This document shows, one piece after another, positions 29,356 to 36,923 of a stretch of 64,000 nt of DNA (the first letter of the stretch is position 1; each line of letters starts with the position of its first letter). Made by a program: the position numbers and the translations under genes. A model generated the notes under the pieces. The model ran no database searches. It had not been told where the DNA came from and saw only the letters and a list, made by a program, of their open reading frames with translations. Location: assembly GCF_005871085.1 (NCBI RefSeq), contig NZ_VAUP01000015.1, positions 62,001-126,000 on the forward strand, written 5' to 3'. Source of the stretch: Xanthobacter autotrophicus. Lineage in GTDB: Bacteria; Pseudomonadota; Alphaproteobacteria; Rhizobiales; Xanthobacteraceae.

Positions 29356-30522
29356 ATGACCATACGCATCGTGCCGGCCACTCTCGCGTGCGCGGCGAGC
29401 CTTCTGGCGGCGGGCGTCGTGACCGGTGCCACCACGGGCACCGCCGCGGCCCAGCAGAGCCAGGCGCTCAAAGAGATTCCCGCCGACAAGGCCAAGCTCA
29501 CCGGCGCCATGACCGTGGACTACAATTCCCGCTCCGCGCGCTCCACCAGCGGCACCGACCTTTATGAGATTTCCGATCTCGCGGTAGCCGACCTCATGAT
29601 CCTGAAGGGATCGGTGCAGCGCACGCCGGGCAAGAGCCTCGTCTATTCGGTGAAATTCGACGTGGTGAACCCGTCGAACCCCTCCCAGATCGCGCGCGAG
29701 GTGGCGATCCTGCGCGGCGACCTGCAGATCGACAACAACGGGCGCTACATTCCCGATGCCGGCCGCCTGCGCATCGACGTGGTGAAGGGCAACCAGACCA
29801 CCTCGGCGTTCGGCGGCTCGATCCAGGGTCGCAACGTGTCGCGCTGGTGGGAGGTGGGCGAGCAATTCCGCAAGGCCCAGAAGGAAGCCACCAAGATCTA
29901 TTCCCGCGTGGTGGACGGCAAGACCGTGTCCATCCAGGTGAAGAACCCGGACCCGCTGCGCTTCGAGCGCACCCAGCTCGCCGCCGGGCCGTTCTCCTTC
30001 CTGCCGGAGACCCGCGTGTCCGGAAACCTCGACTACGACTATGAGCTGGGCAACTGGCTGACCGACGCCAACGGCGTCAGCTTCAGCTATGCGGTGGCCG
30101 ACCGCTCCTTCACCGACCGGGTGTCCGGCTCCATCCGCTTCGTGGAGGAGAACGGCACCTTCAGCGACAAGGCGGGCAAGAAGAAGCCCTATACCGGCTA
30201 TTACGAGTACAACCTGCGCTGGAACGAGCAGCCGGCGAACACCGACCAGTCCTTCTTCGACGCCGGGGCGGCGCAGGCGCAGTCCGATGCGTTCTTCTCC
30301 AGCGCCGACCAGTCGAAGCCGGGGCTCTACGGCCGCGTCTACTACAACGACAGCGAGGACGCCTGCCGGCGCGTGAAGGGCGACGACGGCAAGGACAAGT
30401 GCGTCGGCCCCACCCGCTCCGAGGTGACCTGGGACCTGAAGGCGGAAAAGCTCACTTATGCCCAGCTCGCCAACTGGGTGAAGCTGGAGCAGCTCATCCT
30501 CGGCCCGCTGACCGACGAGTGA
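29356..30522 (+). CDS. Exported protein of unknown function
   Basis: A 388-residue periplasmic protein. The first 33 residues are a Sec signal peptide cleaved near AAA-QQ. The body is rich in beta-type sequence and aromatic residues (YYEYNLRWNE, LYGRVYYND), with one cysteine pair 16 residues apart (DACRRV...DKCVGP) likely to be disulfide-bonded. No TM segment follows the signal. No domain is recognised. The ATG at 29356 has GAGGGG nearby; an ATG at 29347 is possible. It stands alone on the plus strand; a type C repeat follows. Confidence 0.7.
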   Translation: MTIRIVPATLACAASLLAAGVVTGATTGTAAAQQSQALKEIPADKAKLTGAMTVDYNSRSARSTSGTDLYEISDLAVADLMILKGSVQRTPGKSLVYSVKFDVVNPSNPSQIAREVAILRGDLQIDNNGRYIPDAGRLRIDVVKGNQTTSAFGGSIQGRNVSRWWEVGEQFRKAQKEATKIYSRVVDGKTVSIQVKNPDPLRFERTQLAAGPFSFLPETRVSGNLDYDYELGNWLTDANGVSFSYAVADRSFTDRVSGSIRFVEENGTFSDKAGKKKPYTGYYEYNLRWNEQPANTDQSFFDAGAAQAQSDAFFSSADQSKPGLYGRVYYNDSEDACRRVKGDDGKDKCVGPTRSEVTWDLKAEKLTYAQLANWVKLEQLILGPLTDE

Positions 30523-30644
30523 GCGGGGAAGGGGGGCGATCGGGGGGAGGATTGGGACGAGGGAGTGAAGGGATGCACGGCCTTTGGCCTGTGTTTATCC
30601 CGTTCCGCTCCCCTCGTTGCGGTCATCGCCGGGCTGGTCCGCTT

Positions 30645-30748
30645 CCTCTCCCGCTTGCGGGGGAGGGGGCAGCGCCCTTGCCGCGAACGGTCTGCTAGAT
30701 GGAGAGGCCCCATCCCCCTCCCTGCCCTCCCCCGCAAGCGGGAGAGGG
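30645..30748. repeat. Dispersed palindromic repeat, type C (copy C3)
   Basis: Left hairpin CCTCTCCCGC-TT-GCGGGGGAGG and right hairpin CCCTCCCCCGC-AA-GCGGGAGAGGG, between convergent genes (exported protein and XRE-cupin regulator). Confidence 0.8.
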
Positions 30749-30789
30749 TTGGCAGCGATCCCGGCTGCCGCGCCCCTCACTGCCGCCCC

Positions 30790-31401
30790 TCACTCCAGCA
30801 CGGCGGCCTTCAGCAGGCACACCATGAAGGCGCGGGCGGGGGCATCGGTGCGGTTGCGGATGATGTGGCGGCGGTCGCAGCGATAGCGCACCGTCTCGCC
30901 TTCCTTCACGGTCTCGATGACGCCGCCCACCTCCACCTCCAGCGTGCCCTTGAGCACGGTGAGGCACTCCACCGCGCCGCGCTGGTGGCCGTCGGAATCC
31001 AGCTCGCCGCCGGGGGCGGCGTCCATATCGTAATATTGCAGCCACTCCACCGTCTTGATCCAGCCGATGATGGAGAGCCGCACCAGCCCGTCCTCGGACA
31101 ACAGGATCGGCGTGTCGGCGCGGGTCAGCTTCTCCACGAAGGGGGCGTCGTCGGAGGAGGCGAGCACCCGCTCCACCGTCATGTCCAGCGCCTGCGACAG
31201 GCGCCACACGGTGGCCAGCGTCGGGTTGGTCTCGTTGCGCTCGATCTGGCTGATGATGGATTTCGCCACGCCGGACTGCTCGGCGAGTTCGGACAGGGAG
31301 AGGTTGTAGGCCTTGCGCAGGCGCTGGATGGTCTTGCCGAGCTGGCCGGTGATGACCTGCGCACCGGTCTCGAGGGTGTTCCCGCGCTCCTTGACTGCCA
31401 T
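30790..31401 (-). CDS. XRE-family regulator with cupin domain
   Basis: A 203-residue transcriptional regulator. Residues 20-75 form a lambda-repressor-type helix-turn-helix (LGKTIQRLRKAYNLSLSELAEQSGVAKSIISQIERNE in parts). Residues 110-200 are a cupin_2 barrel (HQRGAVECLTVLKGTLEV, GETVRYRCDRRHIIRN) that probably senses a small ligand. Relatives control polyamine, amino-acid or sugar use. A perfect palindrome just upstream suggests autoregulation. ATG at 31401. It is transcribed in the same direction as thiD, which lies upstream of it. Confidence 0.88.
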   Translation of the reverse strand: MAVKERGNTLETGAQVITGQLGKTIQRLRKAYNLSLSELAEQSGVAKSIISQIERNETNPTLATVWRLSQALDMTVERVLASSDDAPFVEKLTRADTPILLSEDGLVRLSIIGWIKTVEWLQYYDMDAAPGGELDSDGHQRGAVECLTVLKGTLEVEVGGVIETVKEGETVRYRCDRRHIIRNRTDAPARAFMVCLLKAAVLE

Positions 31402-31420
31402 GCCCCGCGATCCTTAATTC

Positions 31421-31434
31421 CGAACAAACGTTCG
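31421..31434. promoter_or_regulatory. Palindromic operator candidate of the XRE-cupin gene
   Basis: CGAAC-AAAC-GTTCG, a perfect 5-bp inverted repeat with a 4-nt centre, ending 20 nt before the regulator start. Position and symmetry suggest binding by the regulator itself. Confidence 0.5.
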
Positions 31435-31515
31435 CTGCGCCGGACGATACTCAGCAAAGCGGCGCGAGGGAAGCGGCTGTTGCACGGAAAAAGGTGGCCC
31501 GGTGCCAGCTCGCGC

Positions 31516-32328
31516 TCATTTCCCCCACAGCTCGAAGAAATGATGCACCGGACCGTGGCCGGCGCCGATGTCCAGTTCGTCCGCCGCAGCGATGGCGCCG
31601 GAGATATAGGCCTTGGCCCGGCCGACGGAGGTCTTGAGGTCTGATCCGCTGGCCAGCCCCGCCGTGATGGCGGAGGAGAGGGTGCAGCCGGTGCCGTGGG
31701 TGTTGCGCGAGGGGTGGCGGCGGGCGGCAAAGCGCGTCACCTCGCCGGGGGTGATGAGCAGGTCCACGCTCTCCGGGCCGGTGCCATGCCCGCCCTTCAT
31801 CAGCACCGATCCGGCGCCGAGGGCGAGCAGCGCTTCGCCCTGCCGGCGCATGTCGTCCTCGCTCTCGGCCACCGATACGCCCAGCAGCTCCGCCGCCTCC
31901 GGCAGATTGGGGGTGATGAGGTGGGCGAGCGGGATGAGCACGGCTTTCAGGTCTTGGAGCGAATCGTCGGCGAGCAGGCGCGCGCCGGAGGCAGCCACCA
32001 TTACCGGATCCAGCACCACGGGGCCGGCGCCGTGGCGGGTGAGCCCCTCGGCCACCGTGCGGATGGCGCCGGGGCGCGACAGCATGCCGATCTTCACCGC
32101 GTTGACGGCGAGGTCGGAAAACACCGCGTCCATCTGGGCGGCGATGAAGGCGTCGGGCACGTCGTGGATGGCGCTGACGCCAAGGGTGTTCTGGGCGGTG
32201 AGGGCGGTGATGACGCTGGCGCCATAGGCTCCCAGCGCGGAAAAGGCCTTCAGGTCCGCCTGGATGCCGGCGCCGCCGCTGGAATCCGAGCCGGCGATGG
32301 TGAGGGCGATGGGGACCTTCCGCGACAT
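31516..32328 (-). CDS. thiD: ThiD, hydroxymethylpyrimidine (phosphate) kinase
   Basis: A 270-residue ribokinase-like enzyme that phosphorylates HMP and HMP-P in thiamine synthesis. It has [20 protein letters not shown] (substrate/ATP region), [16 protein letters not shown], and the anion-hole/catalytic motif [14 protein letters not shown] at 32328, preceded by AGGCAGG. No other thiamine gene is nearby. It is divergent from the RAM-domain gene, with 127 nt between. Confidence 0.93.
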   Translation of the reverse strand: MSRKVPIALTIAGSDSSGGAGIQADLKAFSALGAYGASVITALTAQNTLGVSAIHDVPDAFIAAQMDAVFSDLAVNAVKIGMLSRPGAIRTVAEGLTRHGAGPVVLDPVMVAASGARLLADDSLQDLKAVLIPLAHLITPNLPEAAELLGVSVAESEDDMRRQGEALLALGAGSVLMKGGHGTGPESVDLLITPGEVTRFAARRHPSRNTHGTGCTLSSAITAGLASGSDLKTSVGRAKAYISGAIAAADELDIGAGHGPVHHFFELWGK

Positions 32329-32455
32329 GGACCTGCCTTGCTTCGTTCTCGGGGTGAGGCACGGCCACCCTTGCCAGTCCCGGCGGTTTTGTCCACCTTG
32401 GCGCCGCCGCCCGACCGCCGGGCGTGTCGTGGTCCCGCTCAAGCGGAGTTCAGCC

Positions 32456-32692
32456 GTGGTTCCCTTCTTCGTCCAGATCAAGTGCCAGCTCGGGAAGTCC
32501 TACGAGGTGGCCGACGCCATCGCCAATGCGGAGATCGCCTCCGAGATCTATTCCACGGCGGGCGAGTTCGATCTGCTCATCAAGTTCTACGTGGAAGAGG
32601 GCACGGACATCGGCCACTTCGTGAACCAGAAGGTGCAGACCTTCCCCGGCATCCAGGATACCCGCACCATCATCACCTTCAAGGCGTTCTGA
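32456..32692 (+). CDS. Stand-alone Lrp/AsnC ligand-binding (RAM) domain protein
   Basis: A 78-residue protein matching only the effector-binding half of Lrp/AsnC regulators: [37 protein letters not shown], and [13 protein letters not shown]. No helix-turn-helix is present. Such single-domain proteins form oligomers that bind amino acids or regulate other proteins. GTG start at 32456 with GGAG eight bases upstream; no ATG fits. Divergent from thiD. Confidence 0.82.
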   Translation: MVPFFVQIKCQLGKSYEVADAIANAEIASEIYSTAGEFDLLIKFYVEEGTDIGHFVNQKVQTFPGIQDTRTIITFKAF

Positions 32693-32732
32693 GCGCTCTT
32701 TTGGGAAGTTCGATACGATCCCTGATCACTCC

Positions 32733-32842
32733 CGTCATGGCCGGGCTTGACCCGGCCATCCACGCGGCAAGGCTGGGCTCAACTTTCGCAAGCTAGAGCA
32801 GGCGGCACGGCGTGGATGCCCGGGACAAGCCCGGGCATGACG
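32733..32842. repeat. Dispersed palindromic repeat, type B (copy B2)
   Basis: Hairpins ATGGCCGGG-CTTGA-CCCGGCCAT and ATGCCCGGG-ACAAG-CCCGGGCAT with GTC/GAC ends and CCACGC/GCGTGG pairing. It separates the RAM-domain gene and the convergent ugpE. Confidence 0.85.
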
Positions 32843-32894
32843 GTTGGTGAGGACGTGACCCGATCGCAACGTGCGACTGCGCTCTCAGACCCAC

Positions 32895-33746
32895 TCACTT
32901 CTCCGTCTCGGTCAGCCCGCGCACGAACAGTCGTTGCAGCGCCGCGATCACCAGCACCGGGGGCACCAGCGCCAGGATGGCGGTGGCCATCACCAGGTGC
33001 CACACCGGGTCCGCCTCCGTCGCCGCGCCCACGAGGCGGCGGATGCCCATCACTACGGTGAAATAGCTGGCATCCGTCGTCACCAGCAGCGGCCACAGAT
33101 ACTGGTTCCAGCCGTAGAGGAACAGGATCACGAACAGGGCCGCGATGTTGGTGCGTGAGAGCGGCAACAGGATCGACCAGAAGAAGCGGAGCGGCCCCGC
33201 GCCGTCGATGAGGGCGGCTTCCGTCAGCTCGTCCGGGATGGTCATGAACACCTGCCGGAACAGGAAGGTGGCCGTGGCGCTGGCGATCAGCGGCACCGTG
33301 AGGCCGGCGTAGGAATTGAGAAGATCCAGTCGCGCCGCCACCTCGAAGGTGGGCAGGATTCGCACCTCCACCGGCAGCATCAGCGTCATGAAGATGAGCC
33401 AGAAGGCCGGCACCCGCAGCGGAAAGCGGAAATAGCAGATGGCGAAGGCGGACAGGATGGAGATGGAGATCTTCCCCGCCGCGATCACCACCGCCACCAC
33501 CAGCGAGTTCCACAGCATGGGGCCCACCGGCGGGATGCCCGCCGTGGATGAGCCGGTGGTGAGCGCGAGGCGGTAGTTTTCCACGAGATGCGGGCCGGGC
33601 ACGAGGCCCACGCGGCCGGAGAGGAAATCCGTGCCCGCATAGGTGGAGGCGACGAACGCCACATAGAGCGGCAGCATCATCACCGCCGCCCCGGCGATGA
33701 GCACCAGATGGGCGAACAGCAGGGACAGGCGCGAGGTGCCGGCCAT
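32895..33746 (-). CDS. ugpE: UgpE-like ABC transporter permease
   Basis: A 283-residue inner-membrane permease (MalG/UgpE class) with six TM helices and the EAA loop EAALIDGAGPLRFFWSILLPLS. It would form the channel for sn-glycerol-3-phosphate with UgpA. The start at 33746 shares a base with the ugpA stop (TGATG). It is the last gene of the unit: no ATPase gene follows. Confidence 0.9.
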   Translation of the reverse strand: MAGTSRLSLLFAHLVLIAGAAVMMLPLYVAFVASTYAGTDFLSGRVGLVPGPHLVENYRLALTTGSSTAGIPPVGPMLWNSLVVAVVIAAGKISISILSAFAICYFRFPLRVPAFWLIFMTLMLPVEVRILPTFEVAARLDLLNSYAGLTVPLIASATATFLFRQVFMTIPDELTEAALIDGAGPLRFFWSILLPLSRTNIAALFVILFLYGWNQYLWPLLVTTDASYFTVVMGIRRLVGAATEADPVWHLVMATAILALVPPVLVIAALQRLFVRGLTETEK

Positions 33747-34630
33747 CAATAGCTCACCTTGCGCTCGATATGGCGGAACTGGAGCGCGGTCAGCGCCACC
33801 ACGATCACCAGCAGCACCACCGACTGGGCCGACGAGCCGCCGAGGTCCAGCCCCTCGAAGCCATCGCGAAATACCTTGTAGACGAGGATGGTGGTGGCCC
33901 GCCCCGGCCCGCCACCGGTGGTGGCGTGGATGATGCCGAAGGTGTCGAAGAAGGCGTAGGTGAGGTTCACCACCAGCAGGAAGAAGGTGGTAGGCGCGAG
34001 CAGCGGGAAGACGATGTGGCGGAAGCGCTGGAACGGCCCGGCGCCATCGAGCGCCGCCGCCTCCAGCGCGCCCTGGGGGATGGCATGCAAGCCAGCGTAG
34101 AAGAACAGGAAATTGTAGCTCACCTGCTTCCACGCCGCGGCGAGGATGACCAGCGTCAGCGCCTGCCCGCCGTCGAGCACATGGTTCCAGGAGATGCCCA
34201 TGGTGCGCAGGGCGCGGGCGACCATGCCCACGGACGGGTCGAACATGAACAGCCACAGCACGCCCGCGACCGCCGGCGCCACCGCATAGGGCCAGACGAG
34301 GAGCACCTGATAGAGCCCGGCCGCCTTGCCCAGCGCATCCGCCGCCGCCGCGAACAGGAGGCCGAGGCCCATGGCCAGCGCGGTGACGCAGAAGGCGAAC
34401 AGGAAGGACACGCCCACCGCCTCCAGATAGGCCGGATCGCGCAGCAAGGCAGCGAAATTGGCGAGCCCGACGAAGGTGCTGCCCAGCCCGAACGCATCCT
34501 GCGCGAACAAAGACGAGACCAGCGCTTCCCCCGCCGGCCACACGAAGAACACGAGCGTCACCGCCACCTGCGGCAACAGCAGCAGATAGGGCGTGATCTT
34601 GCCGGGGAAGGTGACGCGCTTGGCTTGCAT
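33746..34630 (-). CDS. ugpA: UgpA-like ABC transporter permease
   Basis: A 294-residue permease of the MalF/UgpA class: [23 protein letters not shown] opens TM1, and the EAA loop is [25 protein letters not shown]. The family member following UgpB and paired with UgpE imports glycerol-3-phosphate. ATG at 34630, eight bases after the stop of the AT-rich lipoprotein gene. Confidence 0.9.
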   Translation of the reverse strand: MQAKRVTFPGKITPYLLLLPQVAVTLVFFVWPAGEALVSSLFAQDAFGLGSTFVGLANFAALLRDPAYLEAVGVSFLFAFCVTALAMGLGLLFAAAADALGKAAGLYQVLLVWPYAVAPAVAGVLWLFMFDPSVGMVARALRTMGISWNHVLDGGQALTLVILAAAWKQVSYNFLFFYAGLHAIPQGALEAAALDGAGPFQRFRHIVFPLLAPTTFFLLVVNLTYAFFDTFGIIHATTGGGPGRATTILVYKVFRDGFEGLDLGGSSAQSVVLLVIVVALTALQFRHIERKVSY

Positions 34631-34638
34631 GGGAGGCG

Positions 34639-35043
34639 CTAAGGCCGGACCGGCCGGGCAGGGGGAGCCTCGACGGATATATTGATCTTCATGCCGTCGG
34701 GAAACAGGTGGCCAATATATGAATCAATCTTGATGGTGATATTTTTGTCGTCGCAGCTAATGGAAATACCGTGCCCGTCCGAATCTGGAAGTTCAATGAT
34801 GTTGAATTTTTTGTTATTATACTCCAAAATGGCTGTTTCCGATATAGACGAATTGAATGCTGGAAATCCATTGTGGAGTATAGACGACGTATATATCTTG
34901 TAGTCTGATCTGTCGGTGCAAAAACCCACCGGCTTCAGTTGCTCATCGGAACATCCGCCGACGAGAAATGCGAGGCTGAGCGCGGCGGCCCGGAGCCCGA
35001 AAGATCCGATACAAACTCTGCTCCGGGATGGAACGCCCGCCAT
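34639..35043 (-). CDS. AT-rich orphan lipoprotein within the ugp operon
   Basis: A 134-residue protein with a lipoprotein signal: hydrophobic core [13 protein letters not shown], where LVGGC is the lipobox, then a mature part rich in I, N, D, S and K. No family is recognised. The mature part (about 34690-34930) is markedly AT-rich (roughly 40-45% GC by eye, with ATAT and TTTTTTG runs) while its neighbours are near 68%, and its codons (AAT, ATA, AAA) are unlike theirs. It sits between ugpB and ugpA, where no gene normally lies. ATG at 35043 by the signal-peptide pattern; an upstream ATG-free extension exists. Confidence 0.75.
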   Translation of the reverse strand: MAGVPSRSRVCIGSFGLRAAALSLAFLVGGCSDEQLKPVGFCTDRSDYKIYTSSILHNGFPAFNSSISETAILEYNNKKFNIIELPDSDGHGISISCDDKNITIKIDSYIGHLFPDGMKINISVEAPPARPVRP

Positions 35044-35111
35044 GAACTCATAGCCCTCCGGGGGATGGATGGCGCGCTGGCTCCGAGGCCGCGCGCCATC
35101 CCGCGTTGTAA

Positions 35112-36440
35112 TCACGGATTGGCCTTCTCGAACGCCCGCAGTTGCTCATTCCCGCGCGCCTCGGCGGCGGCGAGGGCGGCTTGCGGCGTCTTCTGGCCGG
35201 CCAGCGTCGCCTCCAGCTCCTCCTCGATAATGTCGCGGATCTGGAGGAAATTGCCGAAGCGCAGGCCCTTGGAATTGGCGGTGGGCGGGTTCAGCGTCAT
35301 CTGGCGGATGGAGACATCGGTGCCGGGGTTCTTCTCATAGAAGCCCTGGGCGCGGGAGAGGTCGTAGGCGGCCTGGGTAATGGGCAGGTAGCCCGTGTTC
35401 TGGTGCCACCAGGCCTGCACCTCGGGCCGCGACAGATAGCCGAAGAACTTGGCCACCCCCTTGTATTCCTCAGCCGGACGGCCGGTGAGCACCCACAAGG
35501 TGGCGCCGCCGATGATGGAGTTCTGCGGCGCGCCCTTAACGTCGGGCCAATAGGGCATCATGCCGTAGCCCAGCTCGAATTTGGAATTGGCGAGGATGCC
35601 CGCCCGCGCCGCCGAGGAGCCGATGCTCATGGCGCATTCGCCGGAGAAGAATTTCGGGTCGGCCTTCGACTGGCGGCCGCCATAATCGTAGATCCTGGTC
35701 TTCTGCCAGCGGGCGAGGGCCTCCCAATGCTTCTGCGTCAGCGGGTTGGCGATGGTGAGGCGGGTGGCGGTGCCGCCCAGCCCGTTCTCCAGCGTGCCCA
35801 CGGGCACATTGTGCCAGGCGGAGAGGTTCTCGACATTCACCCAGCTCGGCCACTGGGTGGTGAAGCCGCACGGCACCCCGGCCGCCTGCACCTTCAGCGC
35901 CGCCGCTTCCATCTCGGGCCAGGTCCTGGGCGGGGTTTCCGGATCGAGCCCGGCTTTGCGGAACAGGTCCTTGTTCACATAGAGGATGGGGGTCGAGGAA
36001 TTGAACGGGAACGACAGCATGTTGCCGGCCGTGTCGGTGTAGTAGCCCGTGACCGCCGGCAAATAGGCCTTGGGGTCGAACGGCTCGCCGGCGTCGGCCA
36101 TGAGCTTGTAGGTGGGATAGATGGCGCCCTTGGCGCTCATCATGGTGGCGGTGCCCACCTCGAACACCTGCACGATGGCCGGGTGCTGCTTGGCGCGGAA
36201 GGCAGCGATGGCCCCGGTCATGGCCTCGGGATAGGTGCCCTTGAACACCGGGACGATTCTGTACTCGCTTTGGGTGGCGTTGAAATCAGCTGCGAGCTTT
36301 TCCAGCTTCTCCCCCAGCGGGCCGGCCATGGCGTGCCACCACTGGATCTGGGTCTGCGCCGCCGCCGGCTGGGCGAGGGCTGCGGCGAAGGCGGAGACGA
36401 CGAGCGCCGTGAGCACGCCGCGTCGGGACGAATGGACCAT
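35112..36440 (-). CDS. ugpB: UgpB-like periplasmic binding protein
   Basis: A 442-residue extracellular solute-binding protein (family 1). Signal peptide residues 1-28 ending QPAAA-Q, then QIQWWHAMAGPLGEKL, FKGTYPEAMTGAIAAFRA, FPFNSSTPILYVNKDLF and FTTQWPSWVNVENLSAWHN, which are UgpB-specific blocks for sn-glycerol-3-phosphate or its diesters. GGAGG precedes the ATG at 36440. First gene of the ugp unit; the 483-nt region upstream (36441-36923) holds dispersed repeats and presumably its promoter. Confidence 0.92.
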   Translation of the reverse strand: MVHSSRRGVLTALVVSAFAAALAQPAAAQTQIQWWHAMAGPLGEKLEKLAADFNATQSEYRIVPVFKGTYPEAMTGAIAAFRAKQHPAIVQVFEVGTATMMSAKGAIYPTYKLMADAGEPFDPKAYLPAVTGYYTDTAGNMLSFPFNSSTPILYVNKDLFRKAGLDPETPPRTWPEMEAAALKVQAAGVPCGFTTQWPSWVNVENLSAWHNVPVGTLENGLGGTATRLTIANPLTQKHWEALARWQKTRIYDYGGRQSKADPKFFSGECAMSIGSSAARAGILANSKFELGYGMMPYWPDVKGAPQNSIIGGATLWVLTGRPAEEYKGVAKFFGYLSRPEVQAWWHQNTGYLPITQAAYDLSRAQGFYEKNPGTDVSIRQMTLNPPTANSKGLRFGNFLQIRDIIEEELEATLAGQKTPQAALAAAEARGNEQLRAFEKANP

Positions 36441-36645
36441 GTGAGCCTCCACGGAAAGCGGCGGTGCCGTGCGGCCCGCGTCAGATCCGGATGGATGAAG
36501 TCCTAGCGTTACCGTTCCATGACAGACGGCGATGACAGGCGACGATCAAGGCGCCAAAGACACGCCGCGACCAGACCGCCGCCATCCTGCCGCAGGGCAT
36601 GCCCCCGGCGCCAGAGGCGGGGGAGCGCCGGCCGCTTCTAACCAT

Positions 36646-36750
36646 CGTCACTCTCCGGCTTGACCGGAGGGTCCATCTCGCCGCTTTCCAAGTCCCCGCC
36701 GCTTGGTCCCGGCGGCGGCATGGGCCGTCCGGTCAAGCCGGACGGCGACG
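36646..36750. repeat. Dispersed palindromic repeat, type A (copy A3), with a type C arm
   Basis: Hairpins CTCCGG-CTTGA-CCGGAG and GTCCGG-TCAAG-CCGGAC, the mirror of copy A1's stems. A single type C hairpin arm (CTCCCCCGCACGCGGGAGAG) follows at about 36763-36784. Together they form the upstream part of the first acyltransferase gene's leader. Confidence 0.8.
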
Positions 36751-36923
36751 GGGGGCTCAAACTCCCCCGCACGCGGGAGAGGGGGCCACGGCTCTTTCGA
36801 ACCGAGACACCTCCCCCTCCCCAGCCCTCTCGACCGTGCCCCCGATTTGCCGGCTTGGAGCCGCTGGGCTATGGAAAGCGGGCGGAGAGGACGTGGAAGC
36901 GTCACGGATCAGGGCGGAATCGG

